Below, piece by piece: positions 18,663 to 26,472 of a DNA stretch of 64,000 nucleotides. The stretch covers positions 1 through 64,000 of the forward strand of contig NZ_LOED01000012.1 in the NCBI RefSeq assembly GCF_001562425.1, written 5' to 3'. Source of the DNA: Fervidicola ferrireducens (GTDB lineage: Bacteria; Bacillota; Thermosediminibacteria; Thermosediminibacterales; Thermosediminibacteraceae). Every line of letters begins with the position of its first letter. Positions within the stretch are counted from its first letter, which is position 1. Under the pieces are notes generated by a model. The model was not told the origin of the DNA. It did no database searches and saw only the letters and a program-made list of their open reading frames with translations. The position numbers were made by a program, and so were the translations under genes.

Positions 18663-20417
18663 ATGTCTATAACGCCGGAAACCGCCAATCAGCATAAAAA
18701 CGACCCGGCGGTGGTCTGCTGCCTTACCCAGGAGGGAACTATAATAAGCCCCGCTGACCTGGAAGACCCTGCCATATTTCCGGACCTGGAGGAATCAGGA
18801 CTCCTTACCATACCGGAGAACGTTTTGACAATAGGTCAGGTCCTGGGGAAAAAATTAGTAAAAACCGTAGACGCCTTGACGCCCATTACCCCCGATATGA
18901 TAGAAGGGGGAATGGAAGAGGAAACGAAACCTGAGGTAATAAAGGGGAACGGTGTAGCTGAGGAGGAAGCGGTTTCGAACGCAATTGGCAAAGGGAACGT
19001 CATAAGAATTCACATCGAAGAGGGTAAGGGTATAAACCTGGAAATTCCCGCTATAGTCACGACCGCGACCGCAGTAGAACCGGCGGCAAGGCCGGAAGAA
19101 GAATTCCGCAAAGAAGAAAAAATAGAAGACCGCGTGAAAAGGACGCTTTTAATGCGCGAATTCGATGTTAAGGAAGTTAGACTGGGAGATGAAACTTCTT
19201 TTGAAAACGGCATTCTCACCATCAGGAAAACATTAGCGGAAGATGCCTTAAAAGCCGATCCGCTGGCGAAGAAAATGGAAATAGACATAATAACTCCCGA
19301 CAATAAAAACGTCTTCACCAACACCATTATGGATGTAATCCCTATAGCCACGAAAGTGGAAGGTGCCATCGGAGAAGGTATAACCCACGTTCTCTCCGGG
19401 GCGGTCGTCATCCTCACAGGTGTTGATGAAAGCGGGATTCAGGTGCATGAATTCGGCTCATGCGAAGGAATTATCGGGGAAAAAGTGCGGTTCGGCAGAC
19501 CCGGCTGTCCCGATGAAAACGACATCATGATAAGGATACACGTCACGATTCAGGCCGGGACCGGAATGGAAAGAAGAGGGCCCTATGCAGCTCATAAGGT
19601 CTGCGATGCAGTGATACAAGAAATCAGAGAAGTGCTGAAGAAGAAGGACCCATCCGAGGCCGCCAGGGTAATCGAATACAAAGATGTGGAAAGAGTAGGA
19701 AGGCCGAGGGTGGTAATAGTAAAGGAAATCATGGGTCAGGGTGCCATGCACGACAACGTGATACTGCCGAAGGAGCCCGCCGGAGTGTTGGGAGGCAGGC
19801 CAAATGTGGATTTGGGGAACATCCCGGTGGTGCTATCGCCCAACGAAGTAAGGGATGGAGGAATTCACGCCCTCACCTGTATCGGTCCGGCATCGAAAGA
19901 AAATACGCGGCACTATTTCAGAGAACCGCTCGTAAACCTCGTGGCGGAAGATGAAGAGGTGAACCTGGTGGGTGTGGTATTTGTTGGAAGCCCGCAGGTC
20001 AATGAAGAAAAGTTTTACGTGTCGGAACGTCTCGGCGCCCTGATTGAGGCTATGGGAGTGGACGGTGCTATTGTGACCACTGAAGGGTTCGGCAACAACC
20101 ACATCGACTTTGCTTCCCACATAGAACAGATCGGCAAGCGGGGAATTCCGGTGGTCGGCGTGACCTATGCGGCGTATCAGGGGCAGCTGATAGTGGGCAA
20201 TAAGTACATGGATGCGATGGTCGAGCTCAACAAGGACCCAAACGGCATGGAATCCGAAATCCTGGGCGACAACACCCTCACCAGAGAGGATGCAGAAAGG
20301 GCACTTGCCATGCTGAAGGCAAAGATGGCCGGAGTAGAGATTAAACCGGCGCCAAAGAAATGGGATCAGTCGGTGATTGAAAAGAACCAGGAGCTCATAA
20401 GGAATGCGAAAAAGTAG
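18663..20417 (+). CDS. prdA: D-proline reductase proprotein PrdA
   Basis: The protein has 584 residues, in the range of PrdA. The family cleavage site, where a Cys becomes the pyruvoyl group, is visible as GGIHALTCIGPAS with Thr405-Cys406. Cleavage gives an N-terminal chain of 405 residues and a C-terminal chain of 179 residues, as expected for the roughly 45 and 23 kDa subunits. Other conserved blocks are GQGAMHDN, GIIGEKVRFGRPG, GSPQVNEEKFYV and EGFGNNHIDFASH. With PrdB it reduces D-proline to 5-aminovalerate in Stickland fermentation. It follows prdC by 19 bases behind AAAAGGAGG. Confidence 0.95.
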   Translation: MSITPETANQHKNDPAVVCCLTQEGTIISPADLEDPAIFPDLEESGLLTIPENVLTIGQVLGKKLVKTVDALTPITPDMIEGGMEEETKPEVIKGNGVAEEEAVSNAIGKGNVIRIHIEEGKGINLEIPAIVTTATAVEPAARPEEEFRKEEKIEDRVKRTLLMREFDVKEVRLGDETSFENGILTIRKTLAEDALKADPLAKKMEIDIITPDNKNVFTNTIMDVIPIATKVEGAIGEGITHVLSGAVVILTGVDESGIQVHEFGSCEGIIGEKVRFGRPGCPDENDIMIRIHVTIQAGTGMERRGPYAAHKVCDAVIQEIREVLKKKDPSEAARVIEYKDVERVGRPRVVIVKEIMGQGAMHDNVILPKEPAGVLGGRPNVDLGNIPVVLSPNEVRDGGIHALTCIGPASKENTRHYFREPLVNLVAEDEEVNLVGVVFVGSPQVNEEKFYVSERLGALIEAMGVDGAIVTTEGFGNNHIDFASHIEQIGKRGIPVVGVTYAAYQGQLIVGNKYMDAMVELNKDPNGMESEILGDNTLTREDAERALAMLKAKMAGVEIKPAPKKWDQSVIEKNQELIRNAKK

Positions 20418-20432
20418 CAAAGGAGAAGCATT

Positions 20433-20633
20433 ATGGAAATAAATGCCGATGTCCGGCCGATCAAAGGTAAAATAATTGAACTAACCGAGAGAGATGTAAA
20501 AATCGAATTTTACGGCCGGATGGGTATGTTGAGGGTTCCCCTCCGGATGCTTATTTGCGGTAAGCATCCGGAGGTTGGAGACGAGGTCGAATTAAAAATG
20601 AGTTATGTTATATTAAAAAGCAATGGGAGGTAA
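20433..20633 (+). CDS. Small conserved protein of proline-reductase operons
   Basis: The protein has 66 residues, with mainly beta-strand character (DVKIEFYGRMGMLRVPLRML, then GDEVELKMSYV). It is preceded by AAAGGAGAAG and lies tightly between prdA and prdB. Proline reductase operons of Clostridia, including that of C. difficile, carry a small uncharacterised gene at this position. Function is unknown; a chaperone or assembly role is speculation. Start and frame are secure because both flanking spacings are short. Confidence 0.75.
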   Translation: MEINADVRPIKGKIIELTERDVKIEFYGRMGMLRVPLRMLICGKHPEVGDEVELKMSYVILKSNGR

Positions 20634-20637
20634 ACAA

Positions 20638-21363
20638 ATGAAGCTTACAGTGGTGGAAGGGCTCCAATCGGAGATTTACGTTCCTATTACTCCGCCGCCG
20701 GTATTTACGCCTTTTACAAAAGAACTCAAAGATTGTACCGTAGCTCTGGTGTCTGCGGCGGGGATTCACATGAAATCCCAAAAACCGTTCAACCTGGCCG
20801 GGGACTTCACCTTCAGGGAAATACCCGGCGATACTCCATCCTCGGAGCTGATGGTAACTCACGGAGGCTACGACAACACCGACGTAAACAGGGACATAAA
20901 CTGCATGTTCCCCATCGACAGGCTCAGGGAACTGGCAAAAGAAGGCTTTATAAAAGCAGCGGCTCCCGTGCATATAGGATTCATGGGTGGGGGCGGAAAT
21001 GTAAAGAAGTTCCAGGAAGAAACGGGTCCCCAGATTGCGGAAGTGCTGAAAAGGGAAGGAGTTGACGTGGCCGTCCTGACCGCCGGCTGAGGGACCTGCC
21101 ACCGCTCTGCCGTGATTGTGCAGAGAGCAATAGAAAGTGTCGGAATCCCGACTGTGCTTATCGCTGCTTTGCCGCCGGTAGCGAAGCAGCAGGGTTCACC
21201 CAGGATTGTGGCGCCTATGGTGCCTATGGGGGCGAACGTAGGCGAACCCAACAACAAGGTTATGCAGACTGCGATTTTAAAAGATGCCTTAAAAGCTCTG
21301 GAGACTATAGATACCTATGGAAAGGTAATTCCACTTCCTTACGAATACAAAGCCAAGATATAA
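20638..21363 (+). CDS. prdB: D-proline reductase selenoprotein subunit PrdB (UGA = selenocysteine)
   Basis: The product has 241 residues if the in-frame TGA at 21088-21090 is read as selenocysteine. The frame is open on both sides: upstream it ends VAVLTAG, downstream it continues GTCHRSAVIVQRA, giving the family's Sec-containing active site G-U-G-T-C-H. Ordinary gene finding would split or truncate the gene here. The start is the ATG at 20638 behind GGGAGG. A possible SECIS stem (CTGC at 21096-21099 with GCAG at 21120-21123) lies just after the UGA. Sec attacks D-proline, which is then reductively opened together with the PrdA pyruvoyl group. Selenium-insertion genes are not in this window. 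Confidence 0.95.
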
Positions 21364-21375
21364 AAGTATTTTTGA

Positions 21376-21400
21376 GCCGGCAGGCCTTTTGCCTGCCGGC
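21376..21400 (+). promoter_or_regulatory. Intercistronic hairpin between prdB and prdD
   Basis: A perfect 10-bp stem, GCCGGCAGGC (21376-21385) with GCCTGCCGGC (21391-21400), has a 5-base loop. No T-run follows, so it is unlikely to be a simple terminator. It could protect the upstream prdC-A-B message from 3' decay and so raise reductase subunits over the downstream products. Confidence 0.6.
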
Positions 21401-21432
21401 GGCAAATGCCATGTAAAGGGGGTGAAATAAAA

Positions 21433-22311
21433 ATGGTCAGGTTGTCCATTGCCAGGGCGAAGAGTGTGACGATGGAAATGCCGGAAAAGTATGCAGAGCT
21501 CGCTTTAAAAAATAAATCGGAGAAGAAGTCGAAAAATGAGGTGACACCTTTTCTGAAAGAAAAAATAATGAGAACACTGACGTGGCGGGAATATTCCGTA
21601 AATGATGTAAAAATTTCGAAATATACTAAGATAGAAAACAATATCCTGTACATCGATGAAGAGCTGGCCGGTCGTGCTGTTAATATTAACCCGATTGTGA
21701 AAAAAGTAACTTTAAGGGTTATTAAGCCCGGTGAAAGGAACGTCTTTGTGAATTCCATCATGGACATTATTCCAGTAGCGGCTAAGGTGGAGGGCAAAAT
21801 CGGAGAAGGTGTCACCCATTTTCTCAGGGGAATGGTGGTCTTTCTGACCGGAACCGATGAAGAAGGCAGGCAAATATCCGAATTCGGTTCGTCCCATGGA
21901 ATTTTAAGTGAAAAGGTGGCCTTTGGAATGCCGGGCACGCCTGGAAATAGGGAAATTATACTGAATATCGATGTGGTGATAGAAAAAGGCACCGGCATGG
22001 AAAGGCGAGGTCCCTTGGCAGCCCATCAGGTATGCGACTGGATTCTTGACCATATAAGACAGGAACTTAAAAAATTACCTCCTCAGGAAGCAATATATGT
22101 CCAGGAGTATAAAGATGTAAGGCGTGAGGGCAGGCCAAAGGTGCTCATCGTAAAGGAACTGGGCGGCCAGGGTGCAATGCACGAGAAGATTATAATGCCA
22201 TCAGAACCCGGTGGGGTGCGGGGAGGTAAGTCCATCATAGACCTGGGCAACGTGCCTGTAATCCTTTCGCCCAACGAAGTAAGGGACGGCGGCATTCATT
22301 CCGTCACCTAA
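21433..22311 (+). CDS. prdD: PrdA N-terminal paralogue PrdD
   Basis: The protein has 292 residues from the ATG at 21433, behind AAGGGGGTG; an in-frame ATG at 21406 lies before that site. It is clearly related to PrdA residues about 125-405 through LTWREYSVNDVKISK, NSIMDIIPVAAKVEG, GMERRGPLAAHQVCD, GGQGAMHEK and LSPNEVRDGGIHSVT. It ends with a stop exactly after the Thr that precedes the cleavage Cys in PrdA, so it corresponds to the pre-cut N-terminal chain. PrdD is a described component of proline reductase clusters; its biochemical role is unclear. Confidence 0.88.
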   Translation: MVRLSIARAKSVTMEMPEKYAELALKNKSEKKSKNEVTPFLKEKIMRTLTWREYSVNDVKISKYTKIENNILYIDEELAGRAVNINPIVKKVTLRVIKPGERNVFVNSIMDIIPVAAKVEGKIGEGVTHFLRGMVVFLTGTDEEGRQISEFGSSHGILSEKVAFGMPGTPGNREIILNIDVVIEKGTGMERRGPLAAHQVCDWILDHIRQELKKLPPQEAIYVQEYKDVRREGRPKVLIVKELGGQGAMHEKIIMPSEPGGVRGGKSIIDLGNVPVILSPNEVRDGGIHSVT

Positions 22312-22323
22312 GGAGGTATAAGT

Positions 22324-22788
22324 ATGGGAATAGGACCTTCCACTAAGGAGACCACCTTGCACCACATGAACGACCCGATGGTGGAAATCGTCAGAAACGA
22401 CAAAAGTTTGGACCTGGTTGGCATTGCCGTGGTAGGAAGCCCTCAGGACAACCTGGAAAAGTTTTACGTGGCCAAAAGGCTGGGCATACTGGCAGAGGCG
22501 CTGGGCGTCGACGGAGTCTTAATATATGCCGAGGGTTTCGGAAACCAGCATATAGACTTTGCCGCACACATCGAAGAGCTGGGCAAAAGGGGGATTCCGG
22601 CGGTGGGCCTTACCTTTGCCGGCAACGGGCTGGTAGTCGAAAACGAATACATGGAAGACATCATAGATCTGGATAAAGCGGGCGAAGGTATGGAGACGGA
22701 GATTGTCGGACAAAATTGCGTTACGAAAAAAGACGTGATAAAATCAATTAAAATTTTAAAGAAAAAAATGAAGCAAAAAGGGAGATGA
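22324..22788 (+). CDS. prdE: PrdA C-terminal paralogue PrdE
   Basis: The protein has 154 residues and is related to the C-terminal chain of PrdA: MGIGPSTKETT corresponds to CIGPASKENT, and it shares LVGIAVVGSPQDN, EKFYVAKRLG, AEGFGNQHIDFAAH and GKRGIPAVG. The initiator Met-Gly replaces the Cys that would form pyruvoyl, so this paralogue cannot carry that cofactor at its N-terminus. It follows prdD by 12 bases (AAGGAGG at 22310-22316). With PrdD it probably forms a non-pyruvoyl partner of the PrdA subunits, a regulatory or assembly complex by inference. Confidence 0.87.
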   Translation: MGIGPSTKETTLHHMNDPMVEIVRNDKSLDLVGIAVVGSPQDNLEKFYVAKRLGILAEALGVDGVLIYAEGFGNQHIDFAAHIEELGKRGIPAVGLTFAGNGLVVENEYMEDIIDLDKAGEGMETEIVGQNCVTKKDVIKSIKILKKKMKQKGR

Positions 22789-22792
22789 AAAT

Positions 22793-23833
22793 ATGAGATT
22801 CGGCAGGCTCATAATCGCGGTGGATTCCCACACCATGGGTGAACCGACCCGGGTGGTGGTGGGAGGAATTCCGCACATACCGGGGAAGACCATGGCCGAG
22901 AAAAAAGAATATCTCGAGAAAAACATGGACCACATAAGAACGGCATTGATGCACGAGCCGAGGGGCCACAGAGACATGTTCGGTTCTATAATTACGGCAC
23001 CTGTAAATCAGGAAGCGGATTTTGGCATAATTTTCATGGACGGCGGCGGATACCTCAACATGTGCGGCCACGGGTCTATAGGCGCAGTTACGGTTGCGAT
23101 TGAAACAGGCATGGTAAAGGCCGTAACTCCGGTAACCCACGTCAAATTGGACACACCTGCTGGACTTGTAGAGGCAAGGGCAGAGGTGGAGGATAACGTT
23201 GTAAAGTCGGTAACTGTCAGGAATGTACCGGCCTTCCTTTACGAAGCGGATGTGAAGATAGACGTGCCAGAGCTTGGGCAAATTACCGCTGATATTGCGT
23301 TTGGCGGAAGCTTTTTTGCTATAGTAGATGCAAAACAGCTCGGTATAAAAATTGAGCCTTCCAATGTGGATGACTTGATAAAAGCCGGAATGGCCATAAA
23401 GAGGGCGGCTAATGAGCAAATTAAAGTTCAGCATCCCGAAAAGGAACACATAAAAACCATAGACCTTGTGGAGATTTACGATGAGACGGAAAACCCGAAG
23501 GCGCACCTTAAAAATGTGGTAATTTTCGGCGATGGTCAGGCAGACCGGTCTCCCTGCGGTACAGGCACCTGTGCCAAAATGGCTACTCTTTATGCCAAAG
23601 GCAAACTTGCCCTGGGGCAGGACTTCCTGTACGAGAGCATAATAGGTACCGTATTTAAAGGGAGGTTAATCGGAGCCACCAAGGTCGGACCTTTCGATGC
23701 CGTAATTCCGGAGATAACCGGAAACGCTTATATAACGGGATTTAACCAGTTCGTAATCGACCCGGATGACCCGGTAAAATATGGATTTTTACTGGGAAGC
23801 AAGGGTTCAGGTGAATGCTGCAAGTCGGAATAG
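22793..23833 (+). CDS. prdF: Proline racemase PrdF
   Basis: The protein has 346 residues. The two catalytic cysteines of the racemase family are in MCGHGSIG (about residue 91) and SPCGTGTCAK (about residue 250). It also has DSHTMGEPTRVV at the N-terminus and GSFFAIVDA. It converts L-proline to D-proline, the form used by the reductase. It starts 5 bases after prdE with GGGAGATG as ribosome site. Hydroxyproline epimerases share the fold, but cluster context favours proline. Confidence 0.93.
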   Translation: MRFGRLIIAVDSHTMGEPTRVVVGGIPHIPGKTMAEKKEYLEKNMDHIRTALMHEPRGHRDMFGSIITAPVNQEADFGIIFMDGGGYLNMCGHGSIGAVTVAIETGMVKAVTPVTHVKLDTPAGLVEARAEVEDNVVKSVTVRNVPAFLYEADVKIDVPELGQITADIAFGGSFFAIVDAKQLGIKIEPSNVDDLIKAGMAIKRAANEQIKVQHPEKEHIKTIDLVEIYDETENPKAHLKNVVIFGDGQADRSPCGTGTCAKMATLYAKGKLALGQDFLYESIIGTVFKGRLIGATKVGPFDAVIPEITGNAYITGFNQFVIDPDDPVKYGFLLGSKGSGECCKSE

Positions 23834-23862
23834 CCGTTTAAAAATTTACAAGGAGGGGAATT

Positions 23863-24729
23863 ATGACACAGGCCGTACTGTCGGTTTTGGGACTTTTAAC
23901 CCTTGGGTTTTCTTACGTGTTCGTAAAAGACACCATAAAGAACAAGCACACTTTTTCCGATGCGAGTTGGGCAAAGCTTTCGCTCGTAGGTTTCATAGTG
24001 AACTTTTTTGACACTTTGGGAATAGGGAGTTTTGCACCCACAACGGCCTTTTTTAAGCTGATGAAGCTTGTTCCGGATAGATTGATACCAGGAACACTGA
24101 ACGTGAGCATGACGATACCGGTAGTTTTGGAGGCGCTGATTTTCATAACGGTAATTAAAGTCGAACCGATAACCCTCATCTCCATGCTGGCTTCGGCTAC
24201 ATTAGGTGCTGTGATGGGCGCAGGAATAGTATCCAAACTTCCTGAAAAGAAAATACAGATGGGAATGGGCATCGCGCTCCTGGTAGTGGCCTTGATTTTC
24301 CTCGCCGGAATATTCAACCTGATGCCGGTAGGCGGCGAGGCGATAGGACTTACCGGAACGAAGCTGGTTATAGGCGTTTTGGGTAACTTTATATTGGGTG
24401 CATTGATGACAATCGGCATCGGGCTTTACGCACCATGCATGGCTTTGGTTTATGCTCTAGGCATGAGCCCCAGGGTGGCCTTTCCAATCATGATGGGTTC
24501 GTGCGCATTTTTAATGCCGGCGGCCTCGATAAAATTCGTGCAGGAGGGTGCTTACGACAGGAAAGCGTCAGTGGCGATTACCATCGCCGGTTCTTTGGGA
24601 GTGTTTGTGGCAGCGTATCTCGTGAAGTCAATGCCGCTTACATTATTGAAATGGCTGGTGGTATTCGTAATAATATACACGGCAATTACGATGTTAAGGT
24701 CGGCCATGAGAGGTTCGGAAGAAAAATAA
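23863..24729 (+). CDS. TSUP (TauE/SafE-type) membrane permease
   Basis: The protein has 288 residues with about eight predicted membrane helices. It shows the two-fold repeated layout of the TSUP family, with GFIVNFFDTLGIGSFAP in the first repeat and GNFILGALMTIGIGLYAP in the second. It follows prdF by 29 bases behind AAGGAGGGG and is likely part of the same transcript. The substrate cannot be read from sequence; candidates are sulfonate or sulfite export, or export of a small organic acid such as 5-aminovalerate. Confidence 0.75.
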   Translation: MTQAVLSVLGLLTLGFSYVFVKDTIKNKHTFSDASWAKLSLVGFIVNFFDTLGIGSFAPTTAFFKLMKLVPDRLIPGTLNVSMTIPVVLEALIFITVIKVEPITLISMLASATLGAVMGAGIVSKLPEKKIQMGMGIALLVVALIFLAGIFNLMPVGGEAIGLTGTKLVIGVLGNFILGALMTIGIGLYAPCMALVYALGMSPRVAFPIMMGSCAFLMPAASIKFVQEGAYDRKASVAITIAGSLGVFVAAYLVKSMPLTLLKWLVVFVIIYTAITMLRSAMRGSEEK

Positions 24730-24760
24730 ATAAAATATCTCTATATCTCTAGTTGTTTGC

Positions 24761-24781
24761 GGGGCCCTGCATAAGGGCCCC
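24761..24781 (+). promoter_or_regulatory. GC-rich intercistronic hairpin
   Basis: GGGGCCCT (24761-24768) pairs with AGGGCCCC (24774-24781) over a 5-base loop. No T-run follows, so it may be a message stabiliser or a partial attenuator between the permease and the symporter. Confidence 0.55.
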
Positions 24782-24809
24782 AGGAAATTTTCAAAATGGA
24801 GGTTAGCCG

Positions 24810-26264
24810 ATGGCAAAAAGGGAATCCTTTGCAACTCGGTTCGGTTTTATAGCTGCTGCGATGGGACAAGCCGTGGGAACGGGAAATGTGTGGCGCTTTC
24901 CAAGGGTAGCGACGGCGAACGGTGGGGGACCTTTTTTGGTGGCGTATCTTGTAGCACTTTTAGTTTGGTGCATTCCCCTTCTGATGGCGGAGGTCGCCAT
25001 AGGACGAAGGACTAGGAAGGGCACGATAGGCGCTTTTAGGGACTTTATAGGCGAGCGCTATACCTGGATGGGCGCGTGGATAGCTTTTGTTTGCTTTGCG
25101 CTTGGTGCTTATTATTCGGTAACTATGGGTTGGACGTTGCGGTATTTCGTTTTCAGCCTGGAAGGGGTTTTAAGACCGGGTGCTGATACTAAAGCCATCT
25201 GGGAAGGCTTTATAAATAATCCGGGGCAGGGAGTCTTATTTCACTTCATTTCGGTAGCTTTGGGCACTTACGTGGTATTTAAAGGAGTTGAAGGCGGAAT
25301 CGAGAAGGTTTCGAAAATATTGATTCCCTCCCTTTTTGCCCTGTTGGTTATAGGAATGGTGAGGGCTCTTACGCTTCCGGGTGCTGCAAAAGGGCTTGAC
25401 TACCTTTTCAATCCGGATTTTGGCAAATTAACGAGCGCTAAAGTGTGGCTTGAGGCTTTCACGCAGGCGGCCTGGTCCACTGGTGCTGGTTGGGGATTTA
25501 TGATAACGTATGCGGTCTACACCAGCGAAAAGGAAGATGTGACAGTAAACAGCTTTATAACGGGTCTTGCCGATACTTCTGCAGCTTTTATAGCAGCCAT
25601 GACCATTATCCCGACAATCTTTGCGCTCGTTCCTGCAAACGTGGAAGAGATACTTTCTTCGGGCAATACAGGGCTTACGTTTATATGGCTTGCAAGGCTT
25701 TTCCCGGAGCTACCGGGTGGCAGGTGGATTGCATCGGCGTTTTTCCTGGCTATGGCTTTTGCAGCCTTGACATCCCTTTATGCCATGTACGAAGTAGTAA
25801 TAAGAAACCTGATCGATGCCGGATGGGAGAGAAAAAAGGCGGCTTTCACCGTTGCCTTATTTAGCTTTCTCGGCGGGCTTCCTTCGGCAGTGGACATCGA
25901 TTTTCTAAACAACCAGGACCAGGTGTGGGGTGTAGCCCTATTGATAAGTGGCCTTTTTGTTGCCTTTGCCCTTATTAAATATGGGCTTGAGAGGGCAAGG
26001 AAGAAGGATATTAATCCATTTTCCGATATAAAAATCGGCCTCTGGTGGGACTTTTGCATAAGAATATTCCCCATTCTTTTTGCGATAATTTTCGGCTGGT
26101 GGATATACCAGCAATTCACATGGTATCCGGAAACCTGGTGGAATCCCTTTGAAGTTTACAGCCCCGCTACCATGTTTGTGCAATGGGGCATAGTCATTGC
26201 GGTGATATTGATGCTTAACGAAAAAATTGCAAAGGCCGTTTCTAAAAAGAGGGGTGAAAGCTAA
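24810..26264 (+). CDS. Sodium-dependent amino acid symporter of the NSS (LeuT-like) family
   Basis: The protein has 484 residues with about eleven or twelve membrane helices. The NSS signature is visible at the start: FGFIAAAMGQAVGTGNVWRF in helix 1 and NGGGPFLVAYL in helix 2. The unwound helix 1 supplies sodium and substrate contacts. Its place at the end of the proline reductase cluster suggests import of proline; that is context, not sequence evidence. A 33-residue one-helix gene follows by 3 bases, as for the MetP-MetS pairs of this family. Confidence 0.85.
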   Translation: MAKRESFATRFGFIAAAMGQAVGTGNVWRFPRVATANGGGPFLVAYLVALLVWCIPLLMAEVAIGRRTRKGTIGAFRDFIGERYTWMGAWIAFVCFALGAYYSVTMGWTLRYFVFSLEGVLRPGADTKAIWEGFINNPGQGVLFHFISVALGTYVVFKGVEGGIEKVSKILIPSLFALLVIGMVRALTLPGAAKGLDYLFNPDFGKLTSAKVWLEAFTQAAWSTGAGWGFMITYAVYTSEKEDVTVNSFITGLADTSAAFIAAMTIIPTIFALVPANVEEILSSGNTGLTFIWLARLFPELPGGRWIASAFFLAMAFAALTSLYAMYEVVIRNLIDAGWERKKAAFTVALFSFLGGLPSAVDIDFLNNQDQVWGVALLISGLFVAFALIKYGLERARKKDINPFSDIKIGLWWDFCIRIFPILFAIIFGWWIYQQFTWYPETWWNPFEVYSPATMFVQWGIVIAVILMLNEKIAKAVSKKRGES

Positions 26265-26267
26265 AAA

Positions 26268-26369
26268 ATGAGACCCGGAAGTATAATTACTATGATAGTG
26301 ATGCTGACTATCGTATGGGGAGGACTATTTTACTTTTTAAATATGGCGTTAAAGTCCGAAAAAAAATAA
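26268..26369 (+). CDS. MetS-like small subunit of the NSS symporter
   Basis: The product is 33 residues with one hydrophobic helix (SIITMIVMLTIVWGGLFYFL) and a lysine-rich tail (LKSEKK). It starts 3 bases after the symporter stop, with GGGGTG (26250-26255) inside the symporter gene as ribosome site. NSS transporters of the MetP type are encoded with such a tiny single-helix subunit, MetS, needed for activity in Corynebacterium. The gene is too short for usual gene-calling cut-offs and is followed at once by a terminator, which supports its reality. Confidence 0.8.
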   Translation: MRPGSIITMIVMLTIVWGGLFYFLNMALKSEKK

Positions 26370-26370
26370 A

Positions 26371-26405
26371 AAAGGTGCACCGCCAAAAGGCGGTGCACCT
26401 TTTTT
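26371..26405 (+). terminator. Terminator of the prd cluster and symporter genes
   Basis: A perfect 14-bp stem (26371-26384 with 26389-26402) with an AAAA loop is followed by a T-run. Confidence 0.92.
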
Positions 26406-26406
26406 A

Positions 26407-26435
26407 TTTACGCCGCTTTTTAATAGTATTATAAT
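26407..26435 (+). promoter_or_regulatory. Sigma-A promoter of the ABC exporter genes
   Basis: TTTACG (26407-26412) and TATAAT (26430-26435) have a 17-base spacer and lie 38 bases before the start of the first exporter gene. Confidence 0.6.
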
Positions 26436-26472
26436 TTTATTGTCGCAAATTCGAAAGGTAAGGGATGGAGTC

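Noticed and set aside
21339-21998. Minus-strand open frame of 219 codons opposite prdD
   Set aside because: It is antisense to a PrdA paralogue with clear conservation; no protein-like features.
24761-24781. Terminator between the TSUP permease and the symporter
   Set aside because: The stem is strong but no T-run follows, so it is listed only as an intercistronic hairpin.
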